Shown here piece after piece: positions 51,597 through 62,172 of a stretch of DNA of 64,000 nt. Made by a program: the position numbers and the translations under genes. The notes beneath the pieces are model-generated. The model saw only the letters and a program-made list of their open reading frames with translations, ran no database searches and was not told where the DNA came from. Source of the stretch: Pseudomonadota bacterium (GTDB lineage: Bacteria; Pseudomonadota; Gammaproteobacteria; Burkholderiales; Sulfuriferulaceae); contig JAJYPN010000006.1 in NCBI GenBank assembly GCA_021795395.1, positions 1 through 64,000 of the forward strand. The letters are read 5' to 3'. The stretch's first letter is position 1, and every line of letters begins with the position of its first letter.

Positions 51597-52847
51597 TTAA
51601 TCGGCTATCGATCTCAATACTGCAGCCACAGTATGGAAAGAACCAAATACGCATATTCTATCATTTTCCGATGCCTGTTCGCAGGCAAAATTCCAGGCGC
51701 GCTCGACGCTATCGAGTAATTGTATCCGGGTTGCCCCCGAAGATTCCAGTATGGCGCGCAATTGCGCCGACGAAGCGCCGCGAGCTTCGTTGAGCCCCGA
51801 CGCCAGCCAGATGTCGATCTCATCGGCCATGGCGGCGACCACATTCGCAATATCCTTGTCGGCAAGCATGGCGAATACGGCATACGTTTTGCCGGTAACG
51901 GGCAGTTGCGCCAGATTTTCCGCCAGCGCGCGAGCGCCTTGCGGATTATGCGCCACATCGAGTATCCGTAGCGGACGGCCGGGTAAAATCTGGAATCGGC
52001 CGGGAACAACCGCGCTTGTCAGTCCCAGGCGTAAAGCCTGTTCGGTGACCGGCAAACGCTGTTGCAACGAGTCGAGCGCAGCAATCGCTGCGGCCGCATT
52101 ATTTATCTGATACCCCCCCCGCATGACGGGCAGCGGCAAATTCGCATGCTGCTGTTCCCCGTTGAAATCCCATACCGTCGGGCGTATCTCATATCGGTAG
52201 GCGACGCCGACGGCGCGCCAGTCAGCTCCGATATTCAACGCATGAGACCGCAGCGACTGCGGCGGTGCCGCATCGGCGCAAATCGCCGGGCGGCCTGAAC
52301 GGAAAATTCCGGCTTTTTCACGCCCTATCTGTTCTCGTGTCGTTCCTAAATATTCGGTATGATCGATATCGATACCGGTGACGACAGCGCAGTCGGTATC
52401 GAACACATTCACCGCATCCAGACGGCCGCCCAAACCGACTTCGAGGATAGCGACATCGACGGCGGCCTGTTCGAACAGGCGCATGGCTGCAAGCGTGCCG
52501 AATTCGAAATAGGTCAACGACGTGTCACGGCGTGCCGCCTCAACCTCGCCAAACGCTTTAACCAGCGCCGCATCGCCGACCGGAGTCCGATTGATGCGTA
52601 CGCGCTCGTTGTAACGCAGCAAATGCGGCGACGTGTACAGGCCCACATGGTATCCCGCTTCAGTCAGTATCGCTTCCAGAAAAGCGCAGGTGGAACCCTT
52701 GCCATTGGTACCGCCGACGGTGACGATAGCCATCGGCATGGCGGTAAACAGACGCGCAGCCACGACAGCAACCCGCTCCAATCCCATCTCTATCGTTTTG
52801 CCATGCAGGGACTCGAGATAAATAAGCCATTCGGATAGATCCATCAT
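51597..52847 (-). CDS. folC: Bifunctional folylpolyglutamate synthase/dihydrofolate synthase
   Basis: FolC, 416 residues, a Mur-ligase-like ATPase that adds glutamate to dihydropteroate and folates. The P-loop is GGTNGKGST (about residue 43-51) and [15 protein letters not shown] is the folate-region signature. The start ATG 52847 overlaps the accD stop by 4 bases (ATGA), followed by another ATG at 52844. It lies between accD and the SPOR gene, a standard gammaproteobacterial and betaproteobacterial order. Confidence 0.96.
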   Translation of the reverse strand: MMDLSEWLIYLESLHGKTIEMGLERVAVVAARLFTAMPMAIVTVGGTNGKGSTCAFLEAILTEAGYHVGLYTSPHLLRYNERVRINRTPVGDAALVKAFGEVEAARRDTSLTYFEFGTLAAMRLFEQAAVDVAILEVGLGGRLDAVNVFDTDCAVVTGIDIDHTEYLGTTREQIGREKAGIFRSGRPAICADAAPPQSLRSHALNIGADWRAVGVAYRYEIRPTVWDFNGEQQHANLPLPVMRGGYQINNAAAAIAALDSLQQRLPVTEQALRLGLTSAVVPGRFQILPGRPLRILDVAHNPQGARALAENLAQLPVTGKTYAVFAMLADKDIANVVAAMADEIDIWLASGLNEARGASSAQLRAILESSGATRIQLLDSVERAWNFACEQASENDRICVFGSFHTVAAVLRSIAD

Positions 52848-53713
52848 GCGGCAACGGGGATCCGCAGCATCATCGTCAGTAAATTCGCCAGTCTGTCACG
52901 CATCTCGCGTCGATCGATAATTAAATCCACGGCACCGTGTTCCTGTAAAAATTCGGAACGCTGAAAGCCCTCCGGCAAGGTTTCGCGCACGGTCTGCTCG
53001 ATCACGCGCGGACCTGCAAAACCGATAAGCGCGCGCGGCTCGGCGATGATCACATCGCCGAGCATGGCAAAACTTGCCGATACGCCGCCCATGGTCGGGT
53101 CAGTCAGCACTGAAATGAAAGGCAGCTTCGCCTCCGCCAATCGTGTCAGCGCAGCGCTGGTTTTGGCCATTTGCATCAGCGAGAACAATCCTTCCTGCAT
53201 CCTCGCGCCGCCGCTCGCCGCATAACAGACGAACGGCAGGTTTTCACGCAAACAGACGTCTACCGCGCGCACAAAACGTTCTCCGACCACGGCGCCCATC
53301 GACCCTCCCATGAATTTGAATTCAAAAGCCGCAACGACTACGGGAACGCTACGTACCTTGCCTTTCATCACCAGCAGGGCATCGCTTTCATTGGTCGCGC
53401 GTTGCGCTTCCAGCAAACGTTCGTTGTATCGCTTGGTATCCTTGAACCGGAGTGTATCGACGGAGCGTACCGTGGCGCCGATTTCTTCGCGCTCGCCTTC
53501 GTCCAGCAGCATATCGAGGCGGGCGCGGGCACCGATGCGATGATGATGCCCGCATTTCGGACACACTTCGAGATTGCGCTGCAAATCAACGCAATACAAC
53601 ACGGTTTCGCAGGACTGACATTTATTCCAGAGCCCTTCCGGCATCACTTTCCTGGGATCTTCCGCCTGACGGCGATTTACCTTGGGCCGCAATATTTTTT
53701 GAAACCAGCTCAT
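52844..53713 (-). CDS. accD: Acetyl-CoA carboxylase carboxyltransferase subunit beta
   Basis: AccD, 289 residues, beta half of the carboxyltransferase that forms malonyl-CoA. An N-terminal zinc ribbon has Cys32, Cys35, Cys51 and Cys54; the crotonase-like domain includes [20 protein letters not shown] and [16 protein letters not shown]. It overlaps both trpA (4 bases) and folC (4 bases), so the run trpA-accD-folC is likely one message. accA is not in the window. Confidence 0.97.
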   Translation of the reverse strand: MSWFQKILRPKVNRRQAEDPRKVMPEGLWNKCQSCETVLYCVDLQRNLEVCPKCGHHHRIGARARLDMLLDEGEREEIGATVRSVDTLRFKDTKRYNERLLEAQRATNESDALLVMKGKVRSVPVVVAAFEFKFMGGSMGAVVGERFVRAVDVCLRENLPFVCYAASGGARMQEGLFSLMQMAKTSAALTRLAEAKLPFISVLTDPTMGGVSASFAMLGDVIIAEPRALIGFAGPRVIEQTVRETLPEGFQRSEFLQEHGAVDLIIDRREMRDRLANLLTMMLRIPVAA

Positions 53714-54531
53714 GTTTTATCCTTCTTGTAAACCCGACTGCAGGAATCCATCGTTGTGCGAACTTCCGCCATAAAAACAGTCAGATTGGCCAACACCTTT
53801 TCTCGCGGCGACGCTTCGATTGCTTCCACCAGGCGACTGCCTATGATCACGGCATCGGCAAATTGCGCAATCGCAGCGGCCGTTGCCGCATCACGCACGC
53901 CGAAGCCGACACCGACCGGGACATCGCAACATTTGCGTATCAAGGCAATACGTTGCGCTACTTCCGTCAAATCCGGACTCGCGGAACCGGTTACGCCTTT
54001 GAGCGAAACGTAATAGACAAATCCGCTGGCCTGTTGTGCAACCAGCTTCATACGGGCTTCCGGCGTTGTCGGCGACAGCAGAAGGATATTGTCCATACCG
54101 GCGCTTACCAGCGTGCCTGCAACGCTTTCTTCAGGCGGCAAATCGACCAGCAATACGCCATCTACTCCGGCTGTAGCCGCAGCTTGCGCAAAATTGTTAT
54201 AACCCATGCGCTCGACCGGATTCGCATAGCCCATCAACACCACCGGTGTAGCCGTATTACCGCTGCGAAATTCCGAAACGATAGACAGAACATCTTTTAA
54301 ACTCAATCCCTGTTTCAATGCCCGTTCCGAGGCTCGCTGTATCGCCGGACCATCTGCCATCGGGTCTGAAAACGGGATGCCCAGCTCGATGATATCGGCT
54401 CCCGCTGCCGCCAGACCATGCATGATCTGCACCGTCATCTGCGCATCGGGATCGCCGGCCGTAATGAAGGGAATCAATGCTGCCTTATGTTGCGACTTCA
54501 GTGTTTCGAAAGTATGTTTGATGCGGCTCAT
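53710..54531 (-). CDS. trpA: Tryptophan synthase alpha chain
   Basis: TrpA, 273 residues, cleaves indole-glycerol phosphate to indole, which tunnels to TrpB. Catalytic Glu49 and Asp60 are at their E. coli positions in [38 protein letters not shown] and [14 protein letters not shown] are conserved. It follows trpB by 43 bases and overlaps accD by 4. Confidence 0.97.
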   Translation of the reverse strand: MSRIKHTFETLKSQHKAALIPFITAGDPDAQMTVQIMHGLAAAGADIIELGIPFSDPMADGPAIQRASERALKQGLSLKDVLSIVSEFRSGNTATPVVLMGYANPVERMGYNNFAQAAATAGVDGVLLVDLPPEESVAGTLVSAGMDNILLLSPTTPEARMKLVAQQASGFVYYVSLKGVTGSASPDLTEVAQRIALIRKCCDVPVGVGFGVRDAATAAAIAQFADAVIIGSRLVEAIEASPREKVLANLTVFMAEVRTTMDSCSRVYKKDKT

Positions 54532-54574
54532 GGGACTGTCATCCGGATATTCATTCGATAATTGTCGACAGGCA

Positions 54575-55774
54575 TCACAAGACTATCCCCGCCAGCTTCG
54601 CCACGGTATTGATATCCTTATCGCCGCGTCCGGACAGATTCACCAGCACTATCCTGTCCTTGTCCATAGTTGGGGCGATTTTGGCGGCGTGCGCGAGCGC
54701 ATGACTGGACTCGAGCGCAGGGATGATGCCTTCGTAACGGCATACATCGTGAAATGCACGCAGCGCTTCATCGTCGTTAATGGAGACATACTCGGCGCGT
54801 CCGCTATCTTTCAACCAGGCATGCTCGGGGCCTACTCCAGGATAATCGAGGCCGGCGGATATGGAATGGGTTTCCATGATCTGGCCTTGCTCGTCCTGCA
54901 TTAGATAACTGCGAAAACCGTGCAATATTCCCGGCGTGCCTGCCGCCAAGGGCGCCGCATGGCGGCCGCTGGCAATTCCCTCTCCGCCGGCTTCGACGCC
55001 GATCAACCGCACGCCGGGCTGGTCCAGATACGGATGGAAAATCCCTATCGCGTTCGAGCCGCCGCCGACACAGGCAATGATCGCATCGGGCTGACGCCCC
55101 GTCATTTCCGGCATCTGGTCCAGGCACTCAACCCCGATCACCGATTGAAAATCGCGTACGAGTTGGGGATAAGGATGCGGGCCGGCAGCCGTACCGAGGA
55201 TATAAAACGTCGACGACACATTGGTCACCCAATCGCGCATCGCTTCGTTCAAGGCATCCTTGAGCGTTCTGGAACCCGACGATACCGGCACTACGGTTGC
55301 CCCCAGCAGTTTCATCCGGTACACGTTAGGCGACTGGCGCGCCACATCTTCCGCACCCATGTAAACGACGCATTCCATCCCGTAACGCGCCGCGACCGTT
55401 GCCGTCGCTACGCCGTGCTGCCCGGCGCCGGTCTCGGCGATGATGCGTTTTTTCCCCATGCGGCGAGCCAATAGCGCCTGGCCGACGGTGTTGTTGATTT
55501 TATGCGCGCCGGTATGATTCAGATCTTCGCGCTTGAGATAGATCTGCGCCCCGCCCAACCGTTCCGACCAGTGGCGGGCATGATAAATCGGGCTGGGGCG
55601 ACCGACATAATGCTTGAGCTCATGGTGAAATTCCGCCATGAAAGCGCCATCCTTGCGTGTGGTTTCGTATTCTTCGCGCAATTCGGCAAGCGCCGCCATC
55701 AGGGTTTCCGCTACAAAAATCCCGCCGTACGGACCAAAATGCCCGCGATCGTCCGGAAACTCACCTGCTCGCAT
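54575..55774 (-). CDS. trpB: Tryptophan synthase beta chain
   Basis: TrpB, 399 residues, PLP enzyme joining indole and serine. Lys92, in HTGAHKINN, is the Schiff-base lysine; [12 protein letters not shown] is the PLP-phosphate loop. I start at ATG 55774 with AGGTGG just upstream. The frame remains open 40 codons more inside trpF, which I reject because the N-terminus [18 protein letters not shown] is conserved. It overlaps trpF by 14 bases. Confidence 0.97.
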   Translation of the reverse strand: MRAGEFPDDRGHFGPYGGIFVAETLMAALAELREEYETTRKDGAFMAEFHHELKHYVGRPSPIYHARHWSERLGGAQIYLKREDLNHTGAHKINNTVGQALLARRMGKKRIIAETGAGQHGVATATVAARYGMECVVYMGAEDVARQSPNVYRMKLLGATVVPVSSGSRTLKDALNEAMRDWVTNVSSTFYILGTAAGPHPYPQLVRDFQSVIGVECLDQMPEMTGRQPDAIIACVGGGSNAIGIFHPYLDQPGVRLIGVEAGGEGIASGRHAAPLAAGTPGILHGFRSYLMQDEQGQIMETHSISAGLDYPGVGPEHAWLKDSGRAEYVSINDDEALRAFHDVCRYEGIIPALESSHALAHAAKIAPTMDKDRIVLVNLSGRGDKDINTVAKLAGIVL

Positions 55775-56387
55775 TAGCCACCTCTGAAATAAATTGCTCG
55801 ACCATGATCGAATCCTTGATGCCTCGGGCGATCTCGACTCCACTGGAGACGTCGACGGCCCAGGGACGTATTCGCGTAATGGCGGTTTTAACATTACCGG
55901 AATTCAATCCGCCGGACAGGATCACAGGCAAGGACAATGCCGATGGTATCAAATTCCAGTCGAACGTCTTGCCGGTACCGCCGGCTTCGCCGCTCACGCA
56001 TGCATCGAGCAGCAAACCGTGCGCATCCCGAAACCGGGCCGCGTATTGTACCAAATCCAGACCCGTGTGCACATGCACCGCTTTAATATAAGGCAATCCG
56101 AACTGGCGGCAATAGTCCGGCGTTTCCGCGCCATGAAATTGCAATAATTGCGGACGCACAAGCTCAATGACCGTTCGCACGAATTCCGTCTCGGCATCAA
56201 CGAACAATGCCACGCTGCTGACGAATGCCGGTAATGACCGCGCAATTTCGCCGGCCAGCACAGGTTCGATATTACGCACGCTCGGCGGATAAAACACCAG
56301 CCCGATTGCATCCGCTCCGGCATGTGCGGCATGAAGCGCAGCATCTATCCGGGTCAGTCCGCAAATTTTGATACGCGTTCGGGTCAC
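55761..56387 (-). CDS. trpF: Phosphoribosylanthranilate isomerase
   Basis: TrpF, 208 residues, a TIM-barrel isomerase of Trp synthesis. Catalytic Cys9 in KICGLTR, an Asp in the [11 protein letters not shown] segment, and [10 protein letters not shown] near the phosphate site. The start is GTG, overlapping the truA stop (GTGA). Together with trpB-trpA it forms the distal trp genes; trpE, G, D and C lie elsewhere. No leader peptide is evident in front of it. Confidence 0.95.
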   Translation of the reverse strand: MTRTRIKICGLTRIDAALHAAHAGADAIGLVFYPPSVRNIEPVLAGEIARSLPAFVSSVALFVDAETEFVRTVIELVRPQLLQFHGAETPDYCRQFGLPYIKAVHVHTGLDLVQYAARFRDAHGLLLDACVSGEAGGTGKTFDWNLIPSALSLPVILSGGLNSGNVKTAITRIRPWAVDVSSGVEIARGIKDSIMVEQFISEVANASR

Positions 56388-57250
56388 ATTGACGCTCCAA
56401 TCAAGGTGGAATTGCCGTTCGATTCAGGAAAAGTTCGATTCGGCAGCAGAGTCTGAACGCTCCTTTTAGCGCCATCATCATTCGGCAGGCCCCACGCCGG
56501 GTCGTAAGCGACATGGCACAAATGCAGACCTGCCGCGGCAAAAGTCGGCGCAGCGTTCGTCCTGTCGCATTGCCGCAATAATTCGCCTATCCAGTACGGC
56601 GGTTGTTTGCCAGCCCCTACGTATACAAGCGCGCCGACTATGTTCCTGACCATATGCTGCAAAAACGCATTCGCCGTCAGCTCGAATACGATTCGATCGC
56701 CCGATCTTTCCACTCGCAAGCGGCTCAATCTCCGTACCGGTGTGTTGGCCTGGCATTCTGCAGCTCGAAACGAACTGAAATCGTGTTCGCCTATCAGGAA
56801 ATCAGACGCTTCCTGCATCAGCTTTGCATCCAGAGGTTTATGATACCAGCCGGCCGTGCCGGAATTTAAGGCGGGACGGACCGGACGATTGAGCAGCTCA
56901 TAACGGTAACTGCGCGCAGTTGCGCTGTATCGCGCATGAAACTCGCCATTCACGGAATGCGCCCATATCACCGCCACGCTGTCTGGCAAAAAAGTATTTA
57001 CTCCGCGTATCCAGGCCGTTAACGGCCAGTTCGCAGGCGTATCGAAATGAACGACCTGCCCTGTCGCATGCACGCCGGCATCGGTACGGCCTGCCGCCAC
57101 CACAGCCACCGGGCGGCGGCTAAGTTTCGATAGCGCTTGTTCCACCGCGTCCTGCACGCTGCATCCTTGAGGCTGCCGCTGCCATCCGCAAAACCGGCTG
57201 CCGTTATATTCGATGCCCAGCGCAAACCGGTTTAACAGTTCCTGAGCCAT
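56384..57250 (-). CDS. truA: tRNA pseudouridine(38-40) synthase
   Basis: TruA, 288 residues, modifies U38-40 in the anticodon arm. The nucleophile is Asp57 in GRTDAGVHATGQVVHFD. FALGIEYNGSRFCGWQRQP at the N-terminus and FLQHMVRNIVGALVYVGAGK near the end are typical. I start at ATG 57250; the frame extends 10 codons. It overlaps the upstream CbiQ-like gene by 19 bases. Confidence 0.96.
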   Translation of the reverse strand: MAQELLNRFALGIEYNGSRFCGWQRQPQGCSVQDAVEQALSKLSRRPVAVVAAGRTDAGVHATGQVVHFDTPANWPLTAWIRGVNTFLPDSVAVIWAHSVNGEFHARYSATARSYRYELLNRPVRPALNSGTAGWYHKPLDAKLMQEASDFLIGEHDFSSFRAAECQANTPVRRLSRLRVERSGDRIVFELTANAFLQHMVRNIVGALVYVGAGKQPPYWIGELLRQCDRTNAAPTFAAAGLHLCHVAYDPAWGLPNDDGAKRSVQTLLPNRTFPESNGNSTLIGASM

Positions 57251-57885
57251 ATTCCCGCAGAAACCGCGGCCAAAATACACATATAATCCACCCAGTCGAA
57301 GCTTTTTTCACTCAACACCAAAGGCTGCATGCGTTCGGCGTCCAGCGCGGGCAAGCGGAACAACCGTTCCATTCGTTGCCGGAAATCAAGACGCCGCGCA
57401 TCATTCAAAAAATCTTCCGCGTAACCAAGAGTCAGCCAGATGCGGACGGCCAGACGTTCGGGCGGTACCCCAAGCCAGCGCAAAGGCGTAAACAGCCGAT
57501 AAAATCCGGAAAGCAAAGCGGTTCGGGTTAACTGCGTCATCAATATCGCCAGCGATGCCAAAATCAGCAACAAACGCCAAATTTGCGTCATCGCATCGTA
57601 TAAACCCGACTGGCTCGGGCCTAATGGTCCCAATCCCGTGAACATACGGGTTCCCGGTATACTATAGGCATGCACCAGCAGCAATACCAGCAACAGCCAA
57701 CGGCTGCGCCTGACATAACGCACGAACTGCCGCAGACCGCCGTTGGTCATTCCCCCCAATACGACTATCGTCAGGACGATCAATCCCGATCCGCCCACCG
57801 ATGACGCTGTGGTCATAAAAAACAGCCACAGCACGATTGCTGTGGCTGGATGACATGGACTGCGGCTATTTTCCGCCTGCTTCAT
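57232..57885 (-). CDS. CbiQ-family ECF transporter T component-like membrane protein
   Basis: 217 residues with four or five hydrophobic segments (about 15-50, 63-75, 105-125 and 195-213). The segment PPERLAVRIWLTLGYAEDFL recalls the coupling region of CbiQ/EcfT proteins. No ATPase or substrate-binding partner gene is adjacent, so it would be an orphan T component, or a membrane protein with another role. It lies between fimV (one-base overlap, TAATG) and truA (19-base overlap), an arrangement found in related bacteria. Confidence 0.7.
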   Translation of the reverse strand: MKQAENSRSPCHPATAIVLWLFFMTTASSVGGSGLIVLTIVVLGGMTNGGLRQFVRYVRRSRWLLLVLLLVHAYSIPGTRMFTGLGPLGPSQSGLYDAMTQIWRLLLILASLAILMTQLTRTALLSGFYRLFTPLRWLGVPPERLAVRIWLTLGYAEDFLNDARRLDFRQRMERLFRLPALDAERMQPLVLSEKSFDWVDYMCILAAVSAGIWLRNC

Positions 57886-60551
57886 TAACCCAGTTTTTGC
57901 AATAGTTCCTGCGCGTTCGCCTGTTGCTGAGGATTACCCTCCGCAATGACTTCCTGCAAAATTTCGCGCGCATTTTCGTGGTCGCCCATTTCCTGATACA
58001 CTTGAGCGAGTTCAAACTTTGTTTTAACTTCCTGTTCGGCTTCGCTCATTACCGTTTCTTCCGCGGCAGGCGAATCAAGATTCAGATCTATCCCGGAAAA
58101 ATCCAGCGTGATCGGCCCTTCGTCCGACTCAAACACAGGCGGCGAATGTTCCGCATTCACGGCATCTGTTGCCGAAAATGCATGGCTGTCTTCAAGGTTG
58201 AAATCGAAATTCAGTTTATTTTCTTCGGACAATGCCTCTTCGTCAAATGAAGCGTGCGGGATTTCGACAGGCGTGGTCAGCAATTCTTCATGAGCAAACA
58301 ATTCATGATCGGACTGGTCCGCACCGTGCGCCGGCGCTTCCTCATCGTGCGGCGAAACGAAATCCAAACCTTGATCGATTTCCGCAACGGATGGAATTGC
58401 ATCAAACTCCGCCGCATGACCGAAATAATTATCGGAGACCGCTTCGGTCCGCTGCGGCGCGTGCGTACCGGCATCGGCCGAACCGGTATTCACCGGCGTC
58501 ATTTCTATATCGAAATCCATGGCCATGGGGAAATCCATCGCTTCGACAGGCGCTTCATCATGCTCTGCCGTCATGGACGCGGTAGCGCCATGCACTTCCG
58601 GCATTTCTATCGTTTGCGGATTGTCGTCGCCTCGATCAGCGAGGTTCTTGTCGTTTAGCGATACATTTTCCGGCAGCGGAGCCATGCTGGATTGACCGCC
58701 GTATAATGGATTTTTAGGATCAAGCTTGCGACCCAATTCCGCCGCTTTTTCCCAAACGGGGGTTTGTTCGCCGTTGAGCGCCGAATACAATTCGGTAGCG
58801 ATCGATTCAAACGCGGGCAAATTATTACGTGCCGCATAGATCTCCAGCAATTTCAGTTTGATCTCGTGGCGCGCCGGATCCTTGATCATCGCTTCTTTTA
58901 AAATTTCTTCCGCCTGCTCATCGCGGCCGTAGGCCATGTAAACTTCCGCTTCCGCGATCGGATCGACTTCATGCGTATCCAGCGTACCCAAACCCGATTG
59001 ACTGAAGTCGGTCAGGAAAGAAGTATTGTTGCTGGTATTTACCGATGCGCCGCCCGGAGCGCCGTACACCGTATTGGGTTTATGATCCACATCGGTCAAT
59101 ATGCTGTTCTCGAATTTCGACAGGCCCTGTCGCCGATTCCGGCTTTTGTTCATGAAACCGAACAAGGCCAGCAACAGCAATATCACTGCTCCGGCACCGA
59201 CATACAATGGATTCAGCGCCTCATACCAATTGCCCGTCGCGGGTAGGGGCGTTAGCGGTTTGACAGCAGGCTTTGCCGCCGGAACCGGTGGTTTTACACC
59301 AATGGGAGCAACCGGGTTAGCGTGGTTTTCTTTGGCTTCGGTCACAGCCTGACCTTTTAGCGCCAGCAATTTTTTCATGGCCTGATTGTTTTTTTCCAGT
59401 GCCGCAGCCCGTTCCCTGGCTTCGGCCAAGGCTTTTTGCCGGGCTTCCGCATCGTCCTGCGCCATCTGCCTTTGCATGGCGGCATTGGCAGCCGACTTGC
59501 CGCCAGCGTATTTATTGGTGTTTGCCGGCATTTCGCCTTTGGACAGTTTCAGCACATCCTTGCCTGTATTAGGCACCGCTGCCTTATCCTCCACTGTGGA
59601 CGTGATTTTACCGCTTGCTTGAGCCGGTTTTTCCGCAGCGCTGGGCGCATTAGCCACTTCACCGGCCAATTTTTGCCGATAGCTATGCCAATCGGCTGCT
59701 TGCAATTGCACTTCACGCACCGCTTCCTTTTCGCTGACGGACGCAATTTCCGCCTTGCTTGGCACCGTCAGTATCTGACCTGTTTTCAAACGGTTCATAT
59801 TGCCGTCGAACGCTTTTTCGTTATGGCGATACAAGCCGACCAGCATTTGTTCCAGATGAATACCGTCGGGTTTGGTCCGCTCTGCGATTTCCGACAGGTT
59901 CTCGCCATGTTTTATCGGGCCGACAGTTTGGGGCTCACCAGCATTCTCCGTATCGGCTGTCTGGTCTGGGACGCTGACTTGCGCTGGCGGAGCGAAGGTT
60001 CGGCTTTCCGTATGGGCTTGCGCCGCCGCTTTGACGGCTGAAGACGATGGCCTCTGAACGACAGATGAACTGCTGCTGCCCGTGGCACCGGTAACAGCGG
60101 GAGAGACGATAAGATTACCGTTATTCTGGCCGTTATTGACGGCTTTCATATTGGGGGGATCGAGCAAAATGGTATATTCGCGCAACATCTTCCCGTTTCC
60201 CCAATCGAGTTCCACGAGCATGTCTATAAAGGGATCGTTGACCGGCTTATCCGAAGTCAGTTTTAATACCAGGCCGCCATCGGTTTTTTTATCGAGCGCA
60301 AATTTGATGTGGGTGATCGTGTTATTAAGTTCGAGATTGGCTTTTCTGAATGCTTCCGGGCTTGCCAATCTTGCATGCAGATTGGATAGTTCGGCAGGGT
60401 CCGTGGCAATGACATCGATTTCCGCTTGTAAAGGCTGCCCTAATGCGGATTCAACCGATAGCTTTCCCAATCCCGCACTATGTGCAATTGTCGTTTGCGC
60501 CAACAGCGCCATAGCCATCGACATGCTTGCCACAATTTTCTTTTTATGCAT
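57885..60551 (-). CDS. fimV: FimV/HubP-like polar landmark protein
   Basis: 888 residues. Signal peptide (about 1-26), a conserved FimV N-terminal beta domain (LGKLSVESALGQPLQAEIDV), a LysM-like domain (about 200-260, VGPIKHGENLSEIAERTK), a Gln/Ala coiled-coil-like stretch, one membrane helix (about 445-466), an acidic cytoplasmic region and a C-terminal TPR motif (FELAQVYQEMGDHENAREIL). Such proteins organise polar pili and chemoreceptors. Genes asd upstream and truA downstream match the usual context. Confidence 0.93.
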   Translation of the reverse strand: MHKKKIVASMSMAMALLAQTTIAHSAGLGKLSVESALGQPLQAEIDVIATDPAELSNLHARLASPEAFRKANLELNNTITHIKFALDKKTDGGLVLKLTSDKPVNDPFIDMLVELDWGNGKMLREYTILLDPPNMKAVNNGQNNGNLIVSPAVTGATGSSSSSVVQRPSSSAVKAAAQAHTESRTFAPPAQVSVPDQTADTENAGEPQTVGPIKHGENLSEIAERTKPDGIHLEQMLVGLYRHNEKAFDGNMNRLKTGQILTVPSKAEIASVSEKEAVREVQLQAADWHSYRQKLAGEVANAPSAAEKPAQASGKITSTVEDKAAVPNTGKDVLKLSKGEMPANTNKYAGGKSAANAAMQRQMAQDDAEARQKALAEARERAAALEKNNQAMKKLLALKGQAVTEAKENHANPVAPIGVKPPVPAAKPAVKPLTPLPATGNWYEALNPLYVGAGAVILLLLALFGFMNKSRNRRQGLSKFENSILTDVDHKPNTVYGAPGGASVNTSNNTSFLTDFSQSGLGTLDTHEVDPIAEAEVYMAYGRDEQAEEILKEAMIKDPARHEIKLKLLEIYAARNNLPAFESIATELYSALNGEQTPVWEKAAELGRKLDPKNPLYGGQSSMAPLPENVSLNDKNLADRGDDNPQTIEMPEVHGATASMTAEHDEAPVEAMDFPMAMDFDIEMTPVNTGSADAGTHAPQRTEAVSDNYFGHAAEFDAIPSVAEIDQGLDFVSPHDEEAPAHGADQSDHELFAHEELLTTPVEIPHASFDEEALSEENKLNFDFNLEDSHAFSATDAVNAEHSPPVFESDEGPITLDFSGIDLNLDSPAAEETVMSEAEQEVKTKFELAQVYQEMGDHENAREILQEVIAEGNPQQQANAQELLQKLG

Positions 60552-60954
60552 TATACCGACCCCTCTGTTTCGATAGCCTATCAGATTATTCTAGTATTGC
60601 CGCCCATATTTATCCGTCATTTTTACGCAACCGTTGGCCATTTCCAGTATTGAAATTTCAGAACAGGCATGTCTACGGCCTCTTAAAACCATTTGATAGT
60701 TTCGCCGGCAACGGGATTCCCCAGAATTCTCCCTGTCTTGCCGCACCCCTTAAGCAAGCTGTATTTAAAAAGTTTCGCTAACATATTTATTGCCCCATCG
60801 AATCACGACGTTGCAGCAAAATCTTAAAGGAAATACGCTTAGAGTATACGAAATTTTATGTTTTGCAAGGCTAACATAACACGTATTCGCTTTCGCGATG
60901 GATAAACGGAACACAACGGGAAATAATTTACCGCGTCGCATCCCGCTTATTCAA
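60552..60954. other. asd-fimV spacer
   Basis: 403 bases without a large gene. AT-rich stretches near 60830-60880 (with a TATACT box on the minus strand but no well-spaced -35) could hold the fimV promoter. A 33-codon minus-strand ORF lies within it (next entry). No repeats or mobile element signs were noted. Confidence 0.5.
60683..60784 (-). CDS. Possible 33-residue small protein upstream of fimV
   Basis: On the minus strand ATG 60784 opens a 33-codon frame ending TAA at 60683. It begins MLAKLFKYSLLKGCGK and continues TGRILGNPVAGETIKWF. It has a basic, partly hydrophobic character. GGGG lies 8 bases before the ATG. It may be chance; I do not recognise it. Confidence 0.25.
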   Translation of the reverse strand: MLAKLFKYSLLKGCGKTGRILGNPVAGETIKWF

Positions 60955-62067
60955 TCATCGCTCATCGAGCAAAATACGCAGCATGCGCCGCAATGGTTCA
61001 GCTGCTCCCCACAGCAATTGATCGCCTACGGTGAAAGCCGAAAGATAATCATCACCCATATAGAGTTTGCGCAAACGTCCGACAGGAACTTTCAAGGTAC
61101 CGGTCACCGCCGCCGGTGTAAGCGCATGAATGCTCGCATCGCGTTCATTGGGCACCAATTCCACCCATTCGTTATGCGCCGCGATAATCGCTTCGATATC
61201 GGCTAGCGGCACATCCCGCCTGAGTTTGATCGTCAAGGCCTGGCTGTGGCAGCGCATTGCGCCGACCCGCACGCACAGGCCGTCGATATTGACGGGGATA
61301 GCGTTATCCAATATCTTATTGGTCTCGGCCCGTGCTTTCCATTCCTCCTTGCTTTGCCCGTTCCCCAGATCTTTATCGATCCATGGTATCAGACTGCCCG
61401 CCAACGGCACGCCGAAATTTTCGACCGGAAACTGCCGATCTCGCAGAATTGCCGCAGCATCGCGATCGATATCCAGTATCGCCGATGCGGGATCGCCGAG
61501 CAGCTTTTTCACGCTGCCGTGCATGGCGCCCATTTGCGTCAGCAATTCACGCATACTCTGCGCTCCTGCGCCCGATGCAGCCTGATAAGTCATGGATGTG
61601 ATCCATTCGACCAGGTTATCGCGGAATAAACCGCCCAAGGCCATCAACATCAACGAGACGGTGCAGTTCCCTCCAATATAATCCTTGACGCCTGCAGCGA
61701 GGGCTTCCTTGATGACGGACCGATTGACCGGATCGAGTATGATTACGCTACTGCTTTCCATTCGCAAGGCGGACGCCGCATCGATCCAATAACCTTTCCA
61801 GCCTGCCGCGCGCAATTGCCCATAGACAGCCGAAGTATAATCGCCGCCCTGAGTGGAAATGATCGCATCCATGCATTTAAGCTCGGCGATATCCCGCGCA
61901 TCTTTCAATAGGTCGATGTCCCGACCGATGGCCGGGGGCAATCCGCCGACTTGCGACGTACTGAAAAATACCGGCTCGAACAGCTCGAAATCATGCTCTT
62001 CGCGCATCCGCTGCATCAATACCGATCCAACCATACCGCGCCAGCCTACCAGTCCTACTTGCATCAT
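60955..62067 (-). CDS. asd: Aspartate-semialdehyde dehydrogenase
   Basis: Asd, 370 residues, reduces aspartyl phosphate to the semialdehyde for Lys, Thr, Met and diaminopimelate. NADP motif [13 protein letters not shown] (5-17); active-site Cys135 in [13 protein letters not shown] 62067 and 62064 are adjacent; AGGTGG lies 4 bases before the first. The longer open frame (34 codons more) is not conserved. Numbering agrees with E. coli when the first ATG is used. Confidence 0.97.
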   Translation of the reverse strand: MMQVGLVGWRGMVGSVLMQRMREEHDFELFEPVFFSTSQVGGLPPAIGRDIDLLKDARDIAELKCMDAIISTQGGDYTSAVYGQLRAAGWKGYWIDAASALRMESSSVIILDPVNRSVIKEALAAGVKDYIGGNCTVSLMLMALGGLFRDNLVEWITSMTYQAASGAGAQSMRELLTQMGAMHGSVKKLLGDPASAILDIDRDAAAILRDRQFPVENFGVPLAGSLIPWIDKDLGNGQSKEEWKARAETNKILDNAIPVNIDGLCVRVGAMRCHSQALTIKLRRDVPLADIEAIIAAHNEWVELVPNERDASIHALTPAAVTGTLKVPVGRLRKLYMGDDYLSAFTVGDQLLWGAAEPLRRMLRILLDER

Positions 62068-62172
62068 GTGTCCACCTTTACGTCCGGACCTGCCGGATGC
62101 AATTCTTTCCAGGAATTCGCGATACCAGTCATAGCTTACCCGAATAGCTTCCGCTTGCAAGCATTGCACGCA

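Noticed and set aside
55775..55894. A 40-codon N-terminal extension of trpB.
   Set aside because: It lies inside trpF in another frame. ATG 55774 has a good Shine-Dalgarno and the conserved TrpB N-terminus.
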